Shown in pieces: positions 18,632-27,192 of a stretch of 64,000 nucleotides of DNA. This DNA comes from Olivibacter jilunii. Lineage in GTDB: Bacteria > Bacteroidota > Bacteroidia > Sphingobacteriales > Sphingobacteriaceae. The position numbers and the translations under genes were made by a program. Under the pieces are notes generated by a model. The model had not been told where the DNA came from. It worked only from the letters and a program-made list of their open reading frames with translations, and did not search any database. Where the stretch lies: positions 806,001 to 870,000 of the forward strand of contig NZ_LR027849.1 in assembly GCF_900607235.1 (NCBI RefSeq), given 5' to 3'. Every line of letters begins with the position of its first letter. Position 1 is the first letter of the stretch.

Positions 18632-18706
18632 GATGTTTCTATAAACCCTTAGTCGATAAGCTAGTGCATGGCTGATCTACATCAAATAACCAACAATTAT
18701 AAGTAT

Positions 18707-19183
18707 ATGAAAAATAAAATTTTGTTACTATCATTAGCAGTTTTGGCGCTAAGCGCTTGCAATGGATCTAAACAAAAGGAGAAAAGTGCTGGAGAGGATA
18801 TTATCGAAAGTGTAAATACGACTGATAATACCGGGGTGAATAAGCAGATTCCGGATTCCGCCGATGTAGCGGATGCTCCCGTGCTAAAATTTAAGAATGA
18901 TACATATGACTTCTCCAAGATCAAAGAAGGGGAGAAGGTAAATCACGTTTTTGAATTTACTAATACAGGGAAATCACCTTTAATAATAAGCGACGTGCAG
19001 GCAGGATGTGGCTGTACTACTCCCAAATTTGATAAAAAACCGATTAAACCCGGAGAGCAAGGCAGCATTGAAGTTGGTTTTAATAGTGCAGGACAACGCG
19101 GTGCACAGCATAAAATTATTACCGTATATAGTAACGCGCAACCCGCACAATTAATGCTACACTTAAAAGGTGAAGTACAATAG
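18707..19183 (+). CDS. DUF1573 lipoprotein
   Basis: A 158-residue predicted lipoprotein. The signal peptide ends in the lipobox LSAC with Cys18 as lipidation site; that fixes the ATG at 18707 in preference to the ATG at 18668. The mature part has the DUF1573 immunoglobulin-like fold (YDFSKIKEGEKVNHVFEFTNTGKSPLIISDVQAGCGCTTPKF). The domain is abundant in Bacteroidota and of unknown function. It appears co-transcribed with yajC, 28 bp downstream. Confidence 0.88.
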   Translation: MKNKILLLSLAVLALSACNGSKQKEKSAGEDIIESVNTTDNTGVNKQIPDSADVADAPVLKFKNDTYDFSKIKEGEKVNHVFEFTNTGKSPLIISDVQAGCGCTTPKFDKKPIKPGEQGSIEVGFNSAGQRGAQHKIITVYSNAQPAQLMLHLKGEVQ

Positions 19184-19211
19184 TTAACAATTTTAAATCA
19201 CAGTAATTTAC

Positions 19212-19559
19212 ATGACAACAGCAGCAATTTTATTACAAGCAGGATCAGGCGGAATGTCATCCCTCATTATGATGGGATTAATTGTGGTAGTATTCTATTT
19301 TTTCATGATACGCCCACAGATGAAGAAACAGAAAGATCATAAAAAATATATAGAAGATTTAAAGGTGAATGATAAAGTGGTAACTACCGCAGGCATTCAC
19401 GGTCGTATCGTTGAGATAGGCGAAAGCACATTTATCATTGACGTAGGTTCCGGTACACGTATCAAATTCGATAAAGCTGCGATTTCATTGGATGCTTCCA
19501 AACTTGCCAATACACCAAAGCAAGGGACAGTAACTACAACAACGGACGAAAAGAAATAG
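19212..19559 (+). CDS. yajC: preprotein translocase subunit YajC
   Basis: A 115-residue protein with one N-terminal membrane helix (about 17-36, ending FFMIRPQMKKQKDHKKY, the family hallmark) and a cytoplasmic domain with VVTTAGIHGRIVEI. YajC associates with SecDF in the Sec translocon; secDF is not in the window. The gene is the second of the DUF1573-yajC-YbbR-coaE-exonuclease run. Its stop codon is directly followed by two interlocked inverted repeats. Confidence 0.95.
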   Translation: MTTAAILLQAGSGGMSSLIMMGLIVVVFYFFMIRPQMKKQKDHKKYIEDLKVNDKVVTTAGIHGRIVEIGESTFIIDVGSGTRIKFDKAAISLDASKLANTPKQGTVTTTTDEKK

Positions 19560-19560
19560 A

Positions 19561-19643
19561 CTTTGTCGGCTAGACGAGGTGCTATAAAACGCCTGACAAA
19601 ATTGATTTGACCGACAAAGGTTGTTATTTTTGTTAGGCGTTTT
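19561..19643 (+). repeat. two interlocked inverted repeats (pseudoknot-like) between yajC and the YbbR-like gene
   Basis: Arm A CTTTGTCGG (19561-19569) is complementary to A' CCGACAAAG (19611-19619). Arm B AAAACGCCTGACAAAA (19586-19601) is complementary to B' TTTTGTTAGGCGTTTT (19628-19643) with one G-T pair. The order A-B-A'-B' means the stems either form an H-type pseudoknot or exclude each other. B-B' resembles a terminator stem with a 26-nt loop and T-rich end. Confidence 0.65.
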
Positions 19644-19664
19644 GTTCGTTTATAAAGGGTAGGT

Positions 19665-20606
19665 ATGTTTAATCTCAATAAGAAGCAACAAAAGAAACTA
19701 AGCTTATTTGCTATTTGTCTCTTTATCTCCTTTCTGGTGTGGAGCCTCTTTGCTTTATCAAACCGTTACATTTATACGGTAAAGGCCTCTCTAAATTATG
19801 TAAATGTTCCGCCGAAAAGGGCATTTCACCCACTTCAGTCAGATACCGTCGCTATGCAGGTCGAAGGAACGGGCTGGCAGGTGTTATTTTCTAATCTTCG
19901 ACTTAAACCTCAAGATATACATGTTGACTTAAGCGGTTTAAAAACACGTGATTGGATACTATTTTCCAATCAAATGGGATATATAAATCGGCAATTTAGT
20001 GCAAATCAACGTATTGTTTCCATTTCTCCCGATACACTTTTCTTTAATTTTTCTAAGCAAGATGTTAAAAAAGTAACCGTTAATTTGTCCAAAGACATTA
20101 AGTTTAGAAAGCAATATGATATCACAGGCGATATTCAGATTGAACCGAAGTTTGTGACGGTTACAGGGCCTTTGGAAGACCTGGTATTGATTGATGGCTG
20201 GGCGACAGATACATTAAGGAGAAATAATGTTGACAATACCATTACTGCCAAAGTTACTTTATCAAAAAGTCAGAAAGCAAATATTAATGTACACCCCTCA
20301 TCGGTTGATGTTACCATACCGGTAGGTGAAGTGACGGAAAAGATTATAGAGGTACCTATTAGGGCAGAGAATAGTAGAGCCTTTAGAACGGTGAAAGTGC
20401 TACCTGAGAAAGTAAGATTAACAACCATTGTGTCTTTAGAAAAATACGAAGATATAGATCGGGATATGTTCGAAGCAGTTATTAATTTGAACGACTGGCG
20501 AAGTAATCACATCAAGAATTTGCCGGTTATTATCACGAAGCAGCCGGATTTCGTGAAAATTATTAAGGCAGAACCGCAAAATGTAGAATTTTTATTGTGG
20601 AAATAA
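19665..20606 (+). CDS. YbbR-like domain protein
   Basis: A 313-residue protein with one N-terminal membrane helix (about 12-31) and an extracytoplasmic region made of YbbR-like beta repeats (e.g. VTVNLSKDIKFRKQYDITGDIQIEPKFVTVTGP and the following EKIIEVPIRAEN stretch). The domain is that of CdaR, a regulator of cyclic-di-AMP synthase in Firmicutes, but no cdaA is adjacent, so this role is not implied. Its stop codon overlaps the coaE start by 10 bp. Confidence 0.82.
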   Translation: MFNLNKKQQKKLSLFAICLFISFLVWSLFALSNRYIYTVKASLNYVNVPPKRAFHPLQSDTVAMQVEGTGWQVLFSNLRLKPQDIHVDLSGLKTRDWILFSNQMGYINRQFSANQRIVSISPDTLFFNFSKQDVKKVTVNLSKDIKFRKQYDITGDIQIEPKFVTVTGPLEDLVLIDGWATDTLRRNNVDNTITAKVTLSKSQKANINVHPSSVDVTIPVGEVTEKIIEVPIRAENSRAFRTVKVLPEKVRLTTIVSLEKYEDIDRDMFEAVINLNDWRSNHIKNLPVIITKQPDFVKIIKAEPQNVEFLLWK

Positions 20607-21211
20607 ATAAAGATAAACTACGCATTGGCGTAACTGGAGGAATTGGTACTGGTAAAACCACCGTTTGTAAAATATTTGAAGCTATGGGATATCCGGTGTT
20701 TTATGCGGATACCGAAGCTAAGAATGTGATGGTAGACAATAAGGATTTAGTGGAAGATATCAAAGGAATATTCGGAGCGGAAGTCTATTCAAAAGAAGGT
20801 AAACTTGACCGGGTCTATCTCTCGAGGATTGTTTTCCAAGACCGTGATAAATTAGATAAGCTTAACGCCCTGGTTCATCCAGCTACAATAAAAGCCTATG
20901 AAAACTGGGAAAGGCAACAACAAGCAGAGCTAACATTTAAAGAGGCTGCGTTACTTTTCGAAACAGGAACCTATAAATTATCAGACTATAATATTTTAAT
21001 AGTTGCCCCGCAGGAACTTCGAATCAAGCGCGTGATGGAAAGGGACCAGCTAACAAGAGAGGCGGTGTTAGCAAGAATAGATAAACAAATGATTGATGAA
21101 GAAAAACGCAAGCTCGCTGATTTTGTGATAGATAATGACGAGATTCACGCTCTTATTCCGCAAGTTTTAAAAGTCAGGGCTCGCTTGCTAGCGCAGCTGA
21201 AAGCAAGATGA
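20597..21211 (+). CDS. coaE: dephospho-CoA kinase
   Basis: A 204-residue P-loop kinase catalysing the last step of coenzyme A synthesis. The ATP-binding loop is GGIGTGKTTV; the DTEAKNVM region, VVHPAT-like LNALVHPAT and EAALLFETG are family landmarks. The start is GTG at 20597, giving the family N-terminus, and it overlaps the preceding YbbR-like gene. It overlaps the following gene by four bases (ATGA). Confidence 0.94.
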   Translation: MEINKDKLRIGVTGGIGTGKTTVCKIFEAMGYPVFYADTEAKNVMVDNKDLVEDIKGIFGAEVYSKEGKLDRVYLSRIVFQDRDKLDKLNALVHPATIKAYENWERQQQAELTFKEAALLFETGTYKLSDYNILIVAPQELRIKRVMERDQLTREAVLARIDKQMIDEEKRKLADFVIDNDEIHALIPQVLKVRARLLAQLKAR

Positions 21212-22146
21212 TTTTAGATGATTTTTTGACAGTCAATTCCAAGGGTATTTATTGTGCTTATGGCGACTTTTTTATAGATGCCCGGGAAGCGGTGAGAGTT
21301 TCGGTGGTGTCTCACGGCCACGGTGATCACATAACATCAGGCTGCTTTACTGTATTCTGTACGGCTCCAACAAAGTCATTTATGGAGCTGCGTTATAACA
21401 AGGGCGCTGCACGCGACTTCCAAGTTTATGATTATGGCGTGCCTTTTACGTTAGGAGGTGTGACGGTTACGTTTCTTTCTGCAGGTCATATTTTGGGTTC
21501 GTCTTTAATATTGATGGAATTCAAAGGAGTACGTTATTTATATACCGGCGATTATAAGTTGCAAGCAGATCCAACCTGTACTCCCATCTCGCTTGTTAAG
21601 GCGGACGTTTTGATTACAGAAAGCACTTTTGCGAATCCGATTGTAAAACATCCGGACCCTTCGGTGGAACTTGATAAGCTAAATAGTACAACCTATCCGA
21701 TTATGCTTGGTGCTTATGCGTTAGGCAAAGCACAACGTTTGACGGCGATGATCAATCAATATTGCCCGGAAAAAAAAGTACTTCTCCATCATGCAGTGCT
21801 TCCTTTTCATCGGATTTATGAACAATATGGCTATGCTGGTTGGCACTATATACCTTATGGTCGTAAAATTATTAAAGAGCAGCCTGAGAATATCATTTAC
21901 CTTGTGCCACCATTAACTTTTAATAGCTATTTTAGAGCTAAAAACCTTATAAAGGTCTTTGCCTCCGGTTGGAAATATCTGCAAAACAGAAATGATATGG
22001 AATTGTTTATTTCAGATCATGTTGATTGGGGGGATATTTTAAAGACAATTGATGTTGTTGATCCCCGGGAGATATGGACACTTCATGGTGATGGCAGTTT
22101 TCTTGTAGATCATTATAGAGGCAGTCGTTATGTGAAAATTTTATAA
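21208..22146 (+). CDS. metallo-beta-lactamase-fold nuclease (DNA ligase-associated exonuclease-like)
   Basis: A 312-residue protein with the metal motif HGHGDH (His36, His38, Asp40, His41), a second histidine in AGHILGSS, and Asp in YTGDYKLQ: the layout of RNase J/CPSF73-type nucleases and of the putative ligase-associated DNA exonucleases (TIGR04122 family as I recall it). Its start overlaps coaE by four bases, so translation is probably coupled. No ligase or Lhr-type helicase gene is next to it in this window, so the name is a homology guess only. Confidence 0.75.
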   Translation: MILDDFLTVNSKGIYCAYGDFFIDAREAVRVSVVSHGHGDHITSGCFTVFCTAPTKSFMELRYNKGAARDFQVYDYGVPFTLGGVTVTFLSAGHILGSSLILMEFKGVRYLYTGDYKLQADPTCTPISLVKADVLITESTFANPIVKHPDPSVELDKLNSTTYPIMLGAYALGKAQRLTAMINQYCPEKKVLLHHAVLPFHRIYEQYGYAGWHYIPYGRKIIKEQPENIIYLVPPLTFNSYFRAKNLIKVFASGWKYLQNRNDMELFISDHVDWGDILKTIDVVDPREIWTLHGDGSFLVDHYRGSRYVKIL

Positions 22147-22249
22147 TCGTCGATTACACGATATTATACAGAATGTAGTTGCAAGACATCTTTATTTTTT
22201 AGATCAGATTTTAAGCTATATATTAGTGCTCCAATTCTAAATTAGGTAT

Positions 22250-22699
22250 ATGAAGATAGAAGAAGTACTCGTCACTAATAAATTCGAAAACGAATACCAT
22301 AAGGCTGCTCTAAACGTCATATATACAAGCAACTTCATTCAAAGTCTTTTAAAAGAGCGGACCGACAAAGAGAAAATAACGCTTCAACAATACAATGTGT
22401 TGAGAATTTTGCGGGGTCAAAACGCAAAACCGGCTACCGTTAACATGTTAAAGGAGCGTTTGTTGGATAGAATGTCGGATGTGAGTAGAATTATCGATCG
22501 TTTGGTGCAAAAGGGACTGGTTTCGCGGTGTATGAGCCATAAAGATAGACGTGCTGTTGATATTTTCATTACCCATGATGGTATGACAATTTTGGAACGT
22601 TTAGATAAAAAAATGTCTATCTTGAGCGTCTTGGATGAAAACCTTTCTGAAGAAGAATGCAAGCAACTTAATTACCTTCTTGATAAGTTGCGTGGTTAA
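22250..22699 (+). CDS. MarR-family transcriptional regulator
   Basis: A 149-residue winged-helix regulator. The DNA-binding region is YNVLRILRGQNAKPATVNMLKERLLDRMSDVSRIIDRLVQKGLVSRCMSHKDRRAVDIFIT with the MarR wing motif DRRAVDIFIT. These dimeric repressors respond to small ligands. It is convergent with the ZIP transporter gene and has no obvious structural gene of its own. Confidence 0.88.
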   Translation: MKIEEVLVTNKFENEYHKAALNVIYTSNFIQSLLKERTDKEKITLQQYNVLRILRGQNAKPATVNMLKERLLDRMSDVSRIIDRLVQKGLVSRCMSHKDRRAVDIFITHDGMTILERLDKKMSILSVLDENLSEEECKQLNYLLDKLRG

Positions 22700-22721
22700 A
22701 TTTATTAGACAAACCAGTAGC

Positions 22722-23441
22722 TTAATGCACCAGAAAATTAAATAGGGAAAGAGTGACCCCGGTAATCACTGCTAAGAGCTTTCTTTTATTAAAGTGATGA
22801 TGATCTGCTGAAGAAGATTCAAACAGAATCGTTGTAGAGATGTGAAGAAATATACCGATGACAATCGCCATCATTTTATCAAAGTATTGGTTGATTTCGC
22901 CAATACCTCCTAAACTAATCATATTACTCAATGTAAAACCTATTGGCGACATTAAAGCAAAAATAAAAAGAGATAGGATAATGGTGCGTTGCCTAACAGT
23001 TGACTGAATGAGTAAACTGCCTAAAGCGAAGGCAGCAGGAATATGATGAATGGCAATGCCGAATAACAGCTCTCTCTGATGTCCCTTTGCTAGTGGCATC
23101 CCTTCTAAAAAAGCATGTAAGCATAAGCTGGTCATAACGCCTATCGGGAAATGTCCGTGGTGGCCATGCTTATGAATGTGACCATGTTCTATACCTTCTG
23201 AAAATCTCTCTAATAATAACTGAAATAAAAAACCGCCAAGTACATATAAGCCTAAATAATGATCGTCGTTATGCGCGTAGATCTCAGGGATAAGATGCAA
23301 TACAGTGATCGAAAATAAATACGCACCGCTAAAAGAAAGTACGAGCCTTAATAAATCGGTATTATCTCTTTTTACAAAGAATACAGCCAAACCGCCCAAG
23401 AGAGCCGAAAGAAATAAAGTAACTATTATAAGAAGTGTCAT
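22722..23441 (-). CDS. ZIP-family divalent metal transporter
   Basis: A 239-residue protein with about eight hydrophobic helices. A histidine-rich loop, HGHIHKHGHHGHFP (about 86-99), lies between helices 3 and 4, and helices 4-5 carry HAFLEGMPLA and HHIPAAFALG, the ZIP metal-binding positions. It probably moves zinc or iron into the cytoplasm. The start codon overlaps the end of the upstream PAP2 gene by four bases, so the two are a transcriptional unit. A zinc-type regulator is not seen. Confidence 0.85.
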   Translation of the reverse strand: MTLLIIVTLFLSALLGGLAVFFVKRDNTDLLRLVLSFSGAYLFSITVLHLIPEIYAHNDDHYLGLYVLGGFLFQLLLERFSEGIEHGHIHKHGHHGHFPIGVMTSLCLHAFLEGMPLAKGHQRELLFGIAIHHIPAAFALGSLLIQSTVRQRTIILSLFIFALMSPIGFTLSNMISLGGIGEINQYFDKMMAIVIGIFLHISTTILFESSSADHHHFNKRKLLAVITGVTLSLFNFLVH

Positions 23442-24022
23442 GGTTGTGCTATCTGCCGAGTTGTTTCGGGCTGAATATAAAGAAATAACGTTGCCATAGA
23501 ATAGCCAATGATACTACCAAATAGGGCGCCGGCAGTTACGTCAAGAGGATAGTGCACGCCTACATAGACTTGAGCAAAACTAATAGCGAAAGCCCATAAC
23601 AAAGCAAACCATAATATGGCGCTCCAACGCTTCCTATAGACCATAATAAGAAATAGAGCCATGGCAAAATGATTACTTGCATGGGACGACGGAAAACTGT
23701 ATCCGCTGCCGCATCGTACCCGGCTTACCATTTCCCCCTGTAGGGTAAGTTCATTACAGGGTCTTATCCTTTTTACTATGGGTTTAATAACCGAGGCAGA
23801 TAAAAAGTCAGCTATTCCAAAGCTAAGCACCAGAAATAACATCATGATTACTCCTCGTTTTTTATAAGTACGTATCGAAAAAATTAAGATGAACAAGTAT
23901 AAGGGGGCCCACGTATATGGATTCCGTAAGTAAGGCATTAGCCAATCAAAGACAACATTGGCCATATCCTGATTTATTATCAGGAAAAGATCTATATCAA
24001 ATTGTATGATAGAAGCAAACAT
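23438..24022 (-). CDS. PAP2-family membrane phosphatase
   Basis: A 194-residue protein with about five membrane helices and the three lipid phosphatase motifs: KPIVKRIRP, FPSSHASNHF, and YVGVHYPLDVTAG. It probably dephosphorylates a lipid or prenyl diphosphate such as undecaprenyl diphosphate in the periplasm. The second motif has SSH in place of SGH, common in this family. It is the first gene of a two-gene unit with the ZIP transporter. A TATATTTG -7 box lies on the minus strand at 24133-24140. Confidence 0.85.
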   Translation of the reverse strand: MFASIIQFDIDLFLIINQDMANVVFDWLMPYLRNPYTWAPLYLFILIFSIRTYKKRGVIMMLFLVLSFGIADFLSASVIKPIVKRIRPCNELTLQGEMVSRVRCGSGYSFPSSHASNHFAMALFLIMVYRKRWSAILWFALLWAFAISFAQVYVGVHYPLDVTAGALFGSIIGYSMATLFLYIQPETTRQIAQP

Positions 24023-24295
24023 GTGTTTTTATGAAATAAGATTTTAATCTTTTTTACCCCCAAAGCGATCTGTATATAAATTACCATTGAAATGTAATAT
24101 GCCTTTCTGTGTCGCTAAATTCAATAAGGTTGCAAATATACAGTTTACAAACGTATCCGGATTTATAATTGCGTCATAAAAATAAAAAATTATTTTATTA
24201 AGCAATCGGTTGCTTCTACAGATGGTGACAGAAGCGTTAGAATATTCTAATGAAAATGCTATTTTTACCACCTACTTAATAAATTCGAGTATAAA

Positions 24296-25678
24296 ATGAC
24301 ATTGATAAAATCTATTTCGGGTATTCGCGGAACCATAGGTGGAAAACCTGGCGAAGGCCTGACTCCTATTGACATTGTAAAATTTACCGCTGCTTTTGGA
24401 AAATACATTACCGAAAAAGCCGGCAATAAAAAAATAGTAATAGGTCGAGATGCACGGCTTTCAGGAGAAATGGTAAGTAATATTGTAACAGGTACACTCC
24501 AAAGTCTCGGCATTGAGGTGATAGATCTCGGTCTGTCTACTACGCCTACCGTTGAAATAGCCGTGCCCGAGGAGGATGCGGCAGGTGGTATCATCTTGAC
24601 AGCTAGCCATAATCCGACAGAATGGAATGCATTGAAGTTGCTTAATCAGCAAGGAGAGTTTATTAATGATTACGAGGGAAAAGAAGTATTGGCTTTAGCC
24701 GATGAATTGAGTTTTGATTTTTCTGAAGTACACGCACTTGGACGGGTCATAAAAAAGGACACCTACCTGGAAAGGCATATTGAGAAGATCTTAGCGCTGG
24801 AAACAGTTGATAGAGACGCAATTGCACAGGCTAATTTTTCAATTGCTGTAGATGCTGTTAACTCAACGGGGGGACGCTTTGTACCAGCTTTATTGAAAGC
24901 ACTAGGGGTATCAACCGTATATGAATTGTATTGTGAGCCAAATGGCCTCTTTCCGCATAATCCTGAGCCCTTGGCCGAAAATCTAAAGGATTTATCTGCC
25001 CTTGTAAAAGAAAAGCAAGCCGATCTCGGAATTGCGGTTGATCCAGATGTCGATCGGTTGTGTTTCGTCATGGAAAATGGAGAAATGTTTGGAGAGGAAT
25101 ATACATTAGTAGCCGTTGCAGATTATATCCTCCGGCAAAAGAAAGGGAATACGGTATCTAACTTATCCTCCACACGGGCCCTTAAGGATATAACAGAGAA
25201 ACACGGCGGTACTTATTACGCAGCAGCGGTTGGGGAGGTGAATGTAGTGACCAAAATGAAAGAGGTAAATGCAGTGATAGGAGGCGAGGGGAACGGAGGT
25301 GTAATTTACCCGGCTACCCATTATGGTAGGGACGCTTTGGCAGGTATCGGTATTTTCTTGACACATCTTGCTAAAAGCGGTCAAAAAGTGTCCGCTTTGC
25401 GCAACAGTTATCCTTCCTATTTTATGGCGAAGAAAAAGATCACGCTCACTCCTGGATTGGATATTGATCAGCTTTTAAAATCGATGGAGGAAAAATATAA
25501 GGATACCCCCCATAGCACCATTGATGGTTTGAAAATAGATTTTGAGGAAGAATGGGTTCATCTACGGAAGTCGAACACCGAACCGATCATCCGTATTTAC
25601 ACAGAATCGCCAACACAGAATCGCGCCGACTTATTGGCTGATAAGATTATTGGCGAAATAGAAGCCATTTTATCTTGA
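24296..25678 (+). CDS. glmM: phosphoglucosamine mutase
   Basis: A 460-residue alpha-phosphohexomutase: phosphoserine Ser104 in TASHNPTEW, metal loop DPDVDRL, sugar-binding GEGNGG and phosphate-binding RKSNTEPIIRIYTE. It converts glucosamine-6-phosphate to glucosamine-1-phosphate for peptidoglycan and lipid A precursors. TASHNPTEWNALK resembles the GlmM rather than the phosphomannomutase branch, but a related phosphoglucomutase/phosphomannomutase function cannot be excluded. The next gene starts 65 bp downstream. Confidence 0.87.
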   Translation: MTLIKSISGIRGTIGGKPGEGLTPIDIVKFTAAFGKYITEKAGNKKIVIGRDARLSGEMVSNIVTGTLQSLGIEVIDLGLSTTPTVEIAVPEEDAAGGIILTASHNPTEWNALKLLNQQGEFINDYEGKEVLALADELSFDFSEVHALGRVIKKDTYLERHIEKILALETVDRDAIAQANFSIAVDAVNSTGGRFVPALLKALGVSTVYELYCEPNGLFPHNPEPLAENLKDLSALVKEKQADLGIAVDPDVDRLCFVMENGEMFGEEYTLVAVADYILRQKKGNTVSNLSSTRALKDITEKHGGTYYAAAVGEVNVVTKMKEVNAVIGGEGNGGVIYPATHYGRDALAGIGIFLTHLAKSGQKVSALRNSYPSYFMAKKKITLTPGLDIDQLLKSMEEKYKDTPHSTIDGLKIDFEEEWVHLRKSNTEPIIRIYTESPTQNRADLLADKIIGEIEAILS

Positions 25679-25731
25679 TCACCTAGAAGTAAAAGTATAA
25701 AAGAATAAAATTCTGTTAATGGATTACTTAG

Positions 25732-25739
25732 TAGATTTG
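25732..25739 (+). promoter_or_regulatory. -7 box TAGATTTG four bases before the NifS-like start
   Basis: Perfect TAnnTTTG at 25732-25739; the ATG follows at 25744. No TTG at ideal distance is seen. If used, the transcript would be leaderless. Confidence 0.5.
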
Positions 25740-25743
25740 TAGC

Positions 25744-26880
25744 ATGCGCGTATATTTAGATAATGCGGCAACCACTGCAATAGATGAACAAGTATTGCAA
25801 GAGATGATGGTTGTTATGCGAGACGATTATGGGAACCCTTCATCCATTCATGCGGATGGTAGAAAGGTTAGAACAATTATCGAAAAAGCCCGAAAAAAAG
25901 TCGCTGCTTTATTAAATACTTCTCCAGCGGAGATTTTTTTTACATCAGGAGGAACAGAAGCCGACAATACGGCAATTCGAAGGGGAATTTTAGATCATCA
26001 ATTAAGTCACGCAATCAGTTCACCGCTCGAACACCATGCGGTTTTGCATACCTTACAAGAACTGGAAAAAGAAGGGAGCATTAAGCTAACACTGCTTGAC
26101 GTTGATGCGAAGGGACATGTGGATTTATCGCAACTGGAAAGAGTTTTGCAAAATAGTCCACCTAGTTTCGTCTCATTGATGCATGCAAATAATGAAATAG
26201 GCACAATAACCGATATACAAAGGGTATCCGATATCTGTCAGACCTATAACGCATTATTTCATACCGACACGGTCCAGACAATGGGACACTTTGTGCATGA
26301 CCTAAGTGCTCTGAAAGTAAGCTTTTTGGCGGGAGCAGCGCACAAATTCCACGGCCCGAAAGGAGCAGGCTTCCTATATGTTAATCATGAAGTAAAAATA
26401 AAGCCGTTCATCCATGGCGGTGCGCAAGAACGAAATATGCGAGGGGGCACGGAGAATGTCTATGGCATTGTTGGCTTGGCCAAGGCACTCGAGATTGCTT
26501 ATGAACATATGGCCGAACATAGGGCTTATATACAGGGGCTGAAAGATTACATGAGAGCGCAACTTATTCAGCATATTCCCGGTGTAAGCTTTAACGGCGA
26601 GTTGGAAGCCGATCAAAGCTTGTATACGGTATTAAATGTGTCGTTTCCACCTACAGATTTAGCTGACATGTTACTCTTTAACTTAGATATTGCGGGTATT
26701 TCCGCTTCGGGCGGCAGTGCATGCAGTTCGGGATCAAATATCGGATCTCATGTTTTAACCGCGATTGGCGTGGATGCCAAACGGCCGTCTGTTCGATTTT
26801 CTTTTAGTAAATTCAATACGAAAGAAGAAATCGATTTCGTTGTTTCTAAATTGAAGGAAGTATGTCCGGAGAACGTATAA
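25744..26880 (+). CDS. cysteine desulfurase, NifS/IscS type (type I)
   Basis: A 378-residue PLP enzyme with PLP lysine Lys201 (AAHKFHGPKG) and a flexible-loop active-site cysteine Cys327 in GGSACSSGS, the type I arrangement distinct from SufS at 10879. It supplies sulfur, perhaps for tRNA thiolation or other cofactors, since no iscU or iscA follows. Having two desulfurases of different type in 15 kb suggests divided roles. A terminator follows at 26907-26949. Confidence 0.92.
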   Translation: MRVYLDNAATTAIDEQVLQEMMVVMRDDYGNPSSIHADGRKVRTIIEKARKKVAALLNTSPAEIFFTSGGTEADNTAIRRGILDHQLSHAISSPLEHHAVLHTLQELEKEGSIKLTLLDVDAKGHVDLSQLERVLQNSPPSFVSLMHANNEIGTITDIQRVSDICQTYNALFHTDTVQTMGHFVHDLSALKVSFLAGAAHKFHGPKGAGFLYVNHEVKIKPFIHGGAQERNMRGGTENVYGIVGLAKALEIAYEHMAEHRAYIQGLKDYMRAQLIQHIPGVSFNGELEADQSLYTVLNVSFPPTDLADMLLFNLDIAGISASGGSACSSGSNIGSHVLTAIGVDAKRPSVRFSFSKFNTKEEIDFVVSKLKEVCPENV

Positions 26881-26906
26881 CGTAACTTTCGTGATATTTA
26901 TCCAAC

Positions 26907-26949
26907 AAAATGGGTTTGGACTTGTTAATCAATTACCAACCCGTTTTTT
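26907..26949 (+). terminator. terminator downstream of the NifS-like gene
   Basis: AAAATGGGTTTGG (26907-26919) pairs with CCAACCCGTTTT (26936-26947) with one bulge and one G-T pair, followed by T6 (26944-26949). Confidence 0.65.
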
Positions 26950-26962
26950 GTTTATTTAATTA

Positions 26963-26970
26963 AGAGGAGG
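26963..26970 (+). promoter_or_regulatory. strong Shine-Dalgarno AGAGGAGG
   Basis: AGAGGAGG ends five bases before the ATG at 26976. Such an extended match to the 16S tail is rare in this window, where most genes lack any SD, and it supports the short ORF that follows as a real gene. Confidence 0.7.
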
Positions 26971-26975
26971 TTATT

Positions 26976-27149
26976 ATGCGTGATGAATTGAAAGATAGAA
27001 AAAGTGACAAAGAAATCATAAAGGAAAAAGATGGAAAGAAAAAAGTCGTTGAGGTGAATCAAGGCAGTTTTTCCGAGAGAGACCATCATAGAAAAAACGA
27101 AGGTCCTGCTTTTACTGCAGACTCACCTACCACAAGAGAACGGAAATAG
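26976..27149 (+). CDS. hypothetical 57-residue hydrophilic protein
   Basis: Reading from the ATG at 26976 gives 57 residues ending at TAG 27147-27149. It begins MRDELKDRKSDKE and ends in SPTTRERK; about half of the residues are charged, with no cysteine, no tryptophan and no membrane segment, so it is likely disordered. Support comes from the strong Shine-Dalgarno, a terminator just upstream that isolates it from the NifS-like gene, and a perfect terminator just after it. A promoter for it would have to lie in the short 26950-26962 stretch or it depends on read-through. Function unknown; small charged proteins of this type are often stress-related, which is only a guess. Confidence 0.6.
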   Translation: MRDELKDRKSDKEIIKEKDGKKKVVEVNQGSFSERDHHRKNEGPAFTADSPTTRERK

Positions 27150-27192
27150 TGTAAAAAAAGCCTGATTTTAAATCAGGCTTTTTTTACACTAT
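27146..27192. terminator. bidirectional terminator shared by the 57-residue ORF and accD
   Basis: Perfect 23-bp arms (27146-27168 and 27170-27192) around a single central base, with A7 and T7 runs in the stem. The TAG of the plus-strand ORF (27147-27149) and the TAG of accD on the minus strand (27189-27191) both lie in the outermost base pairs. Confidence 0.85.

Noticed and set aside
24044-24271. Minus-strand 75-codon frame between PAP2 and glmM
   Set aside because: No recognisable features, no ribosome binding site, and it covers a putative PAP2 promoter box.
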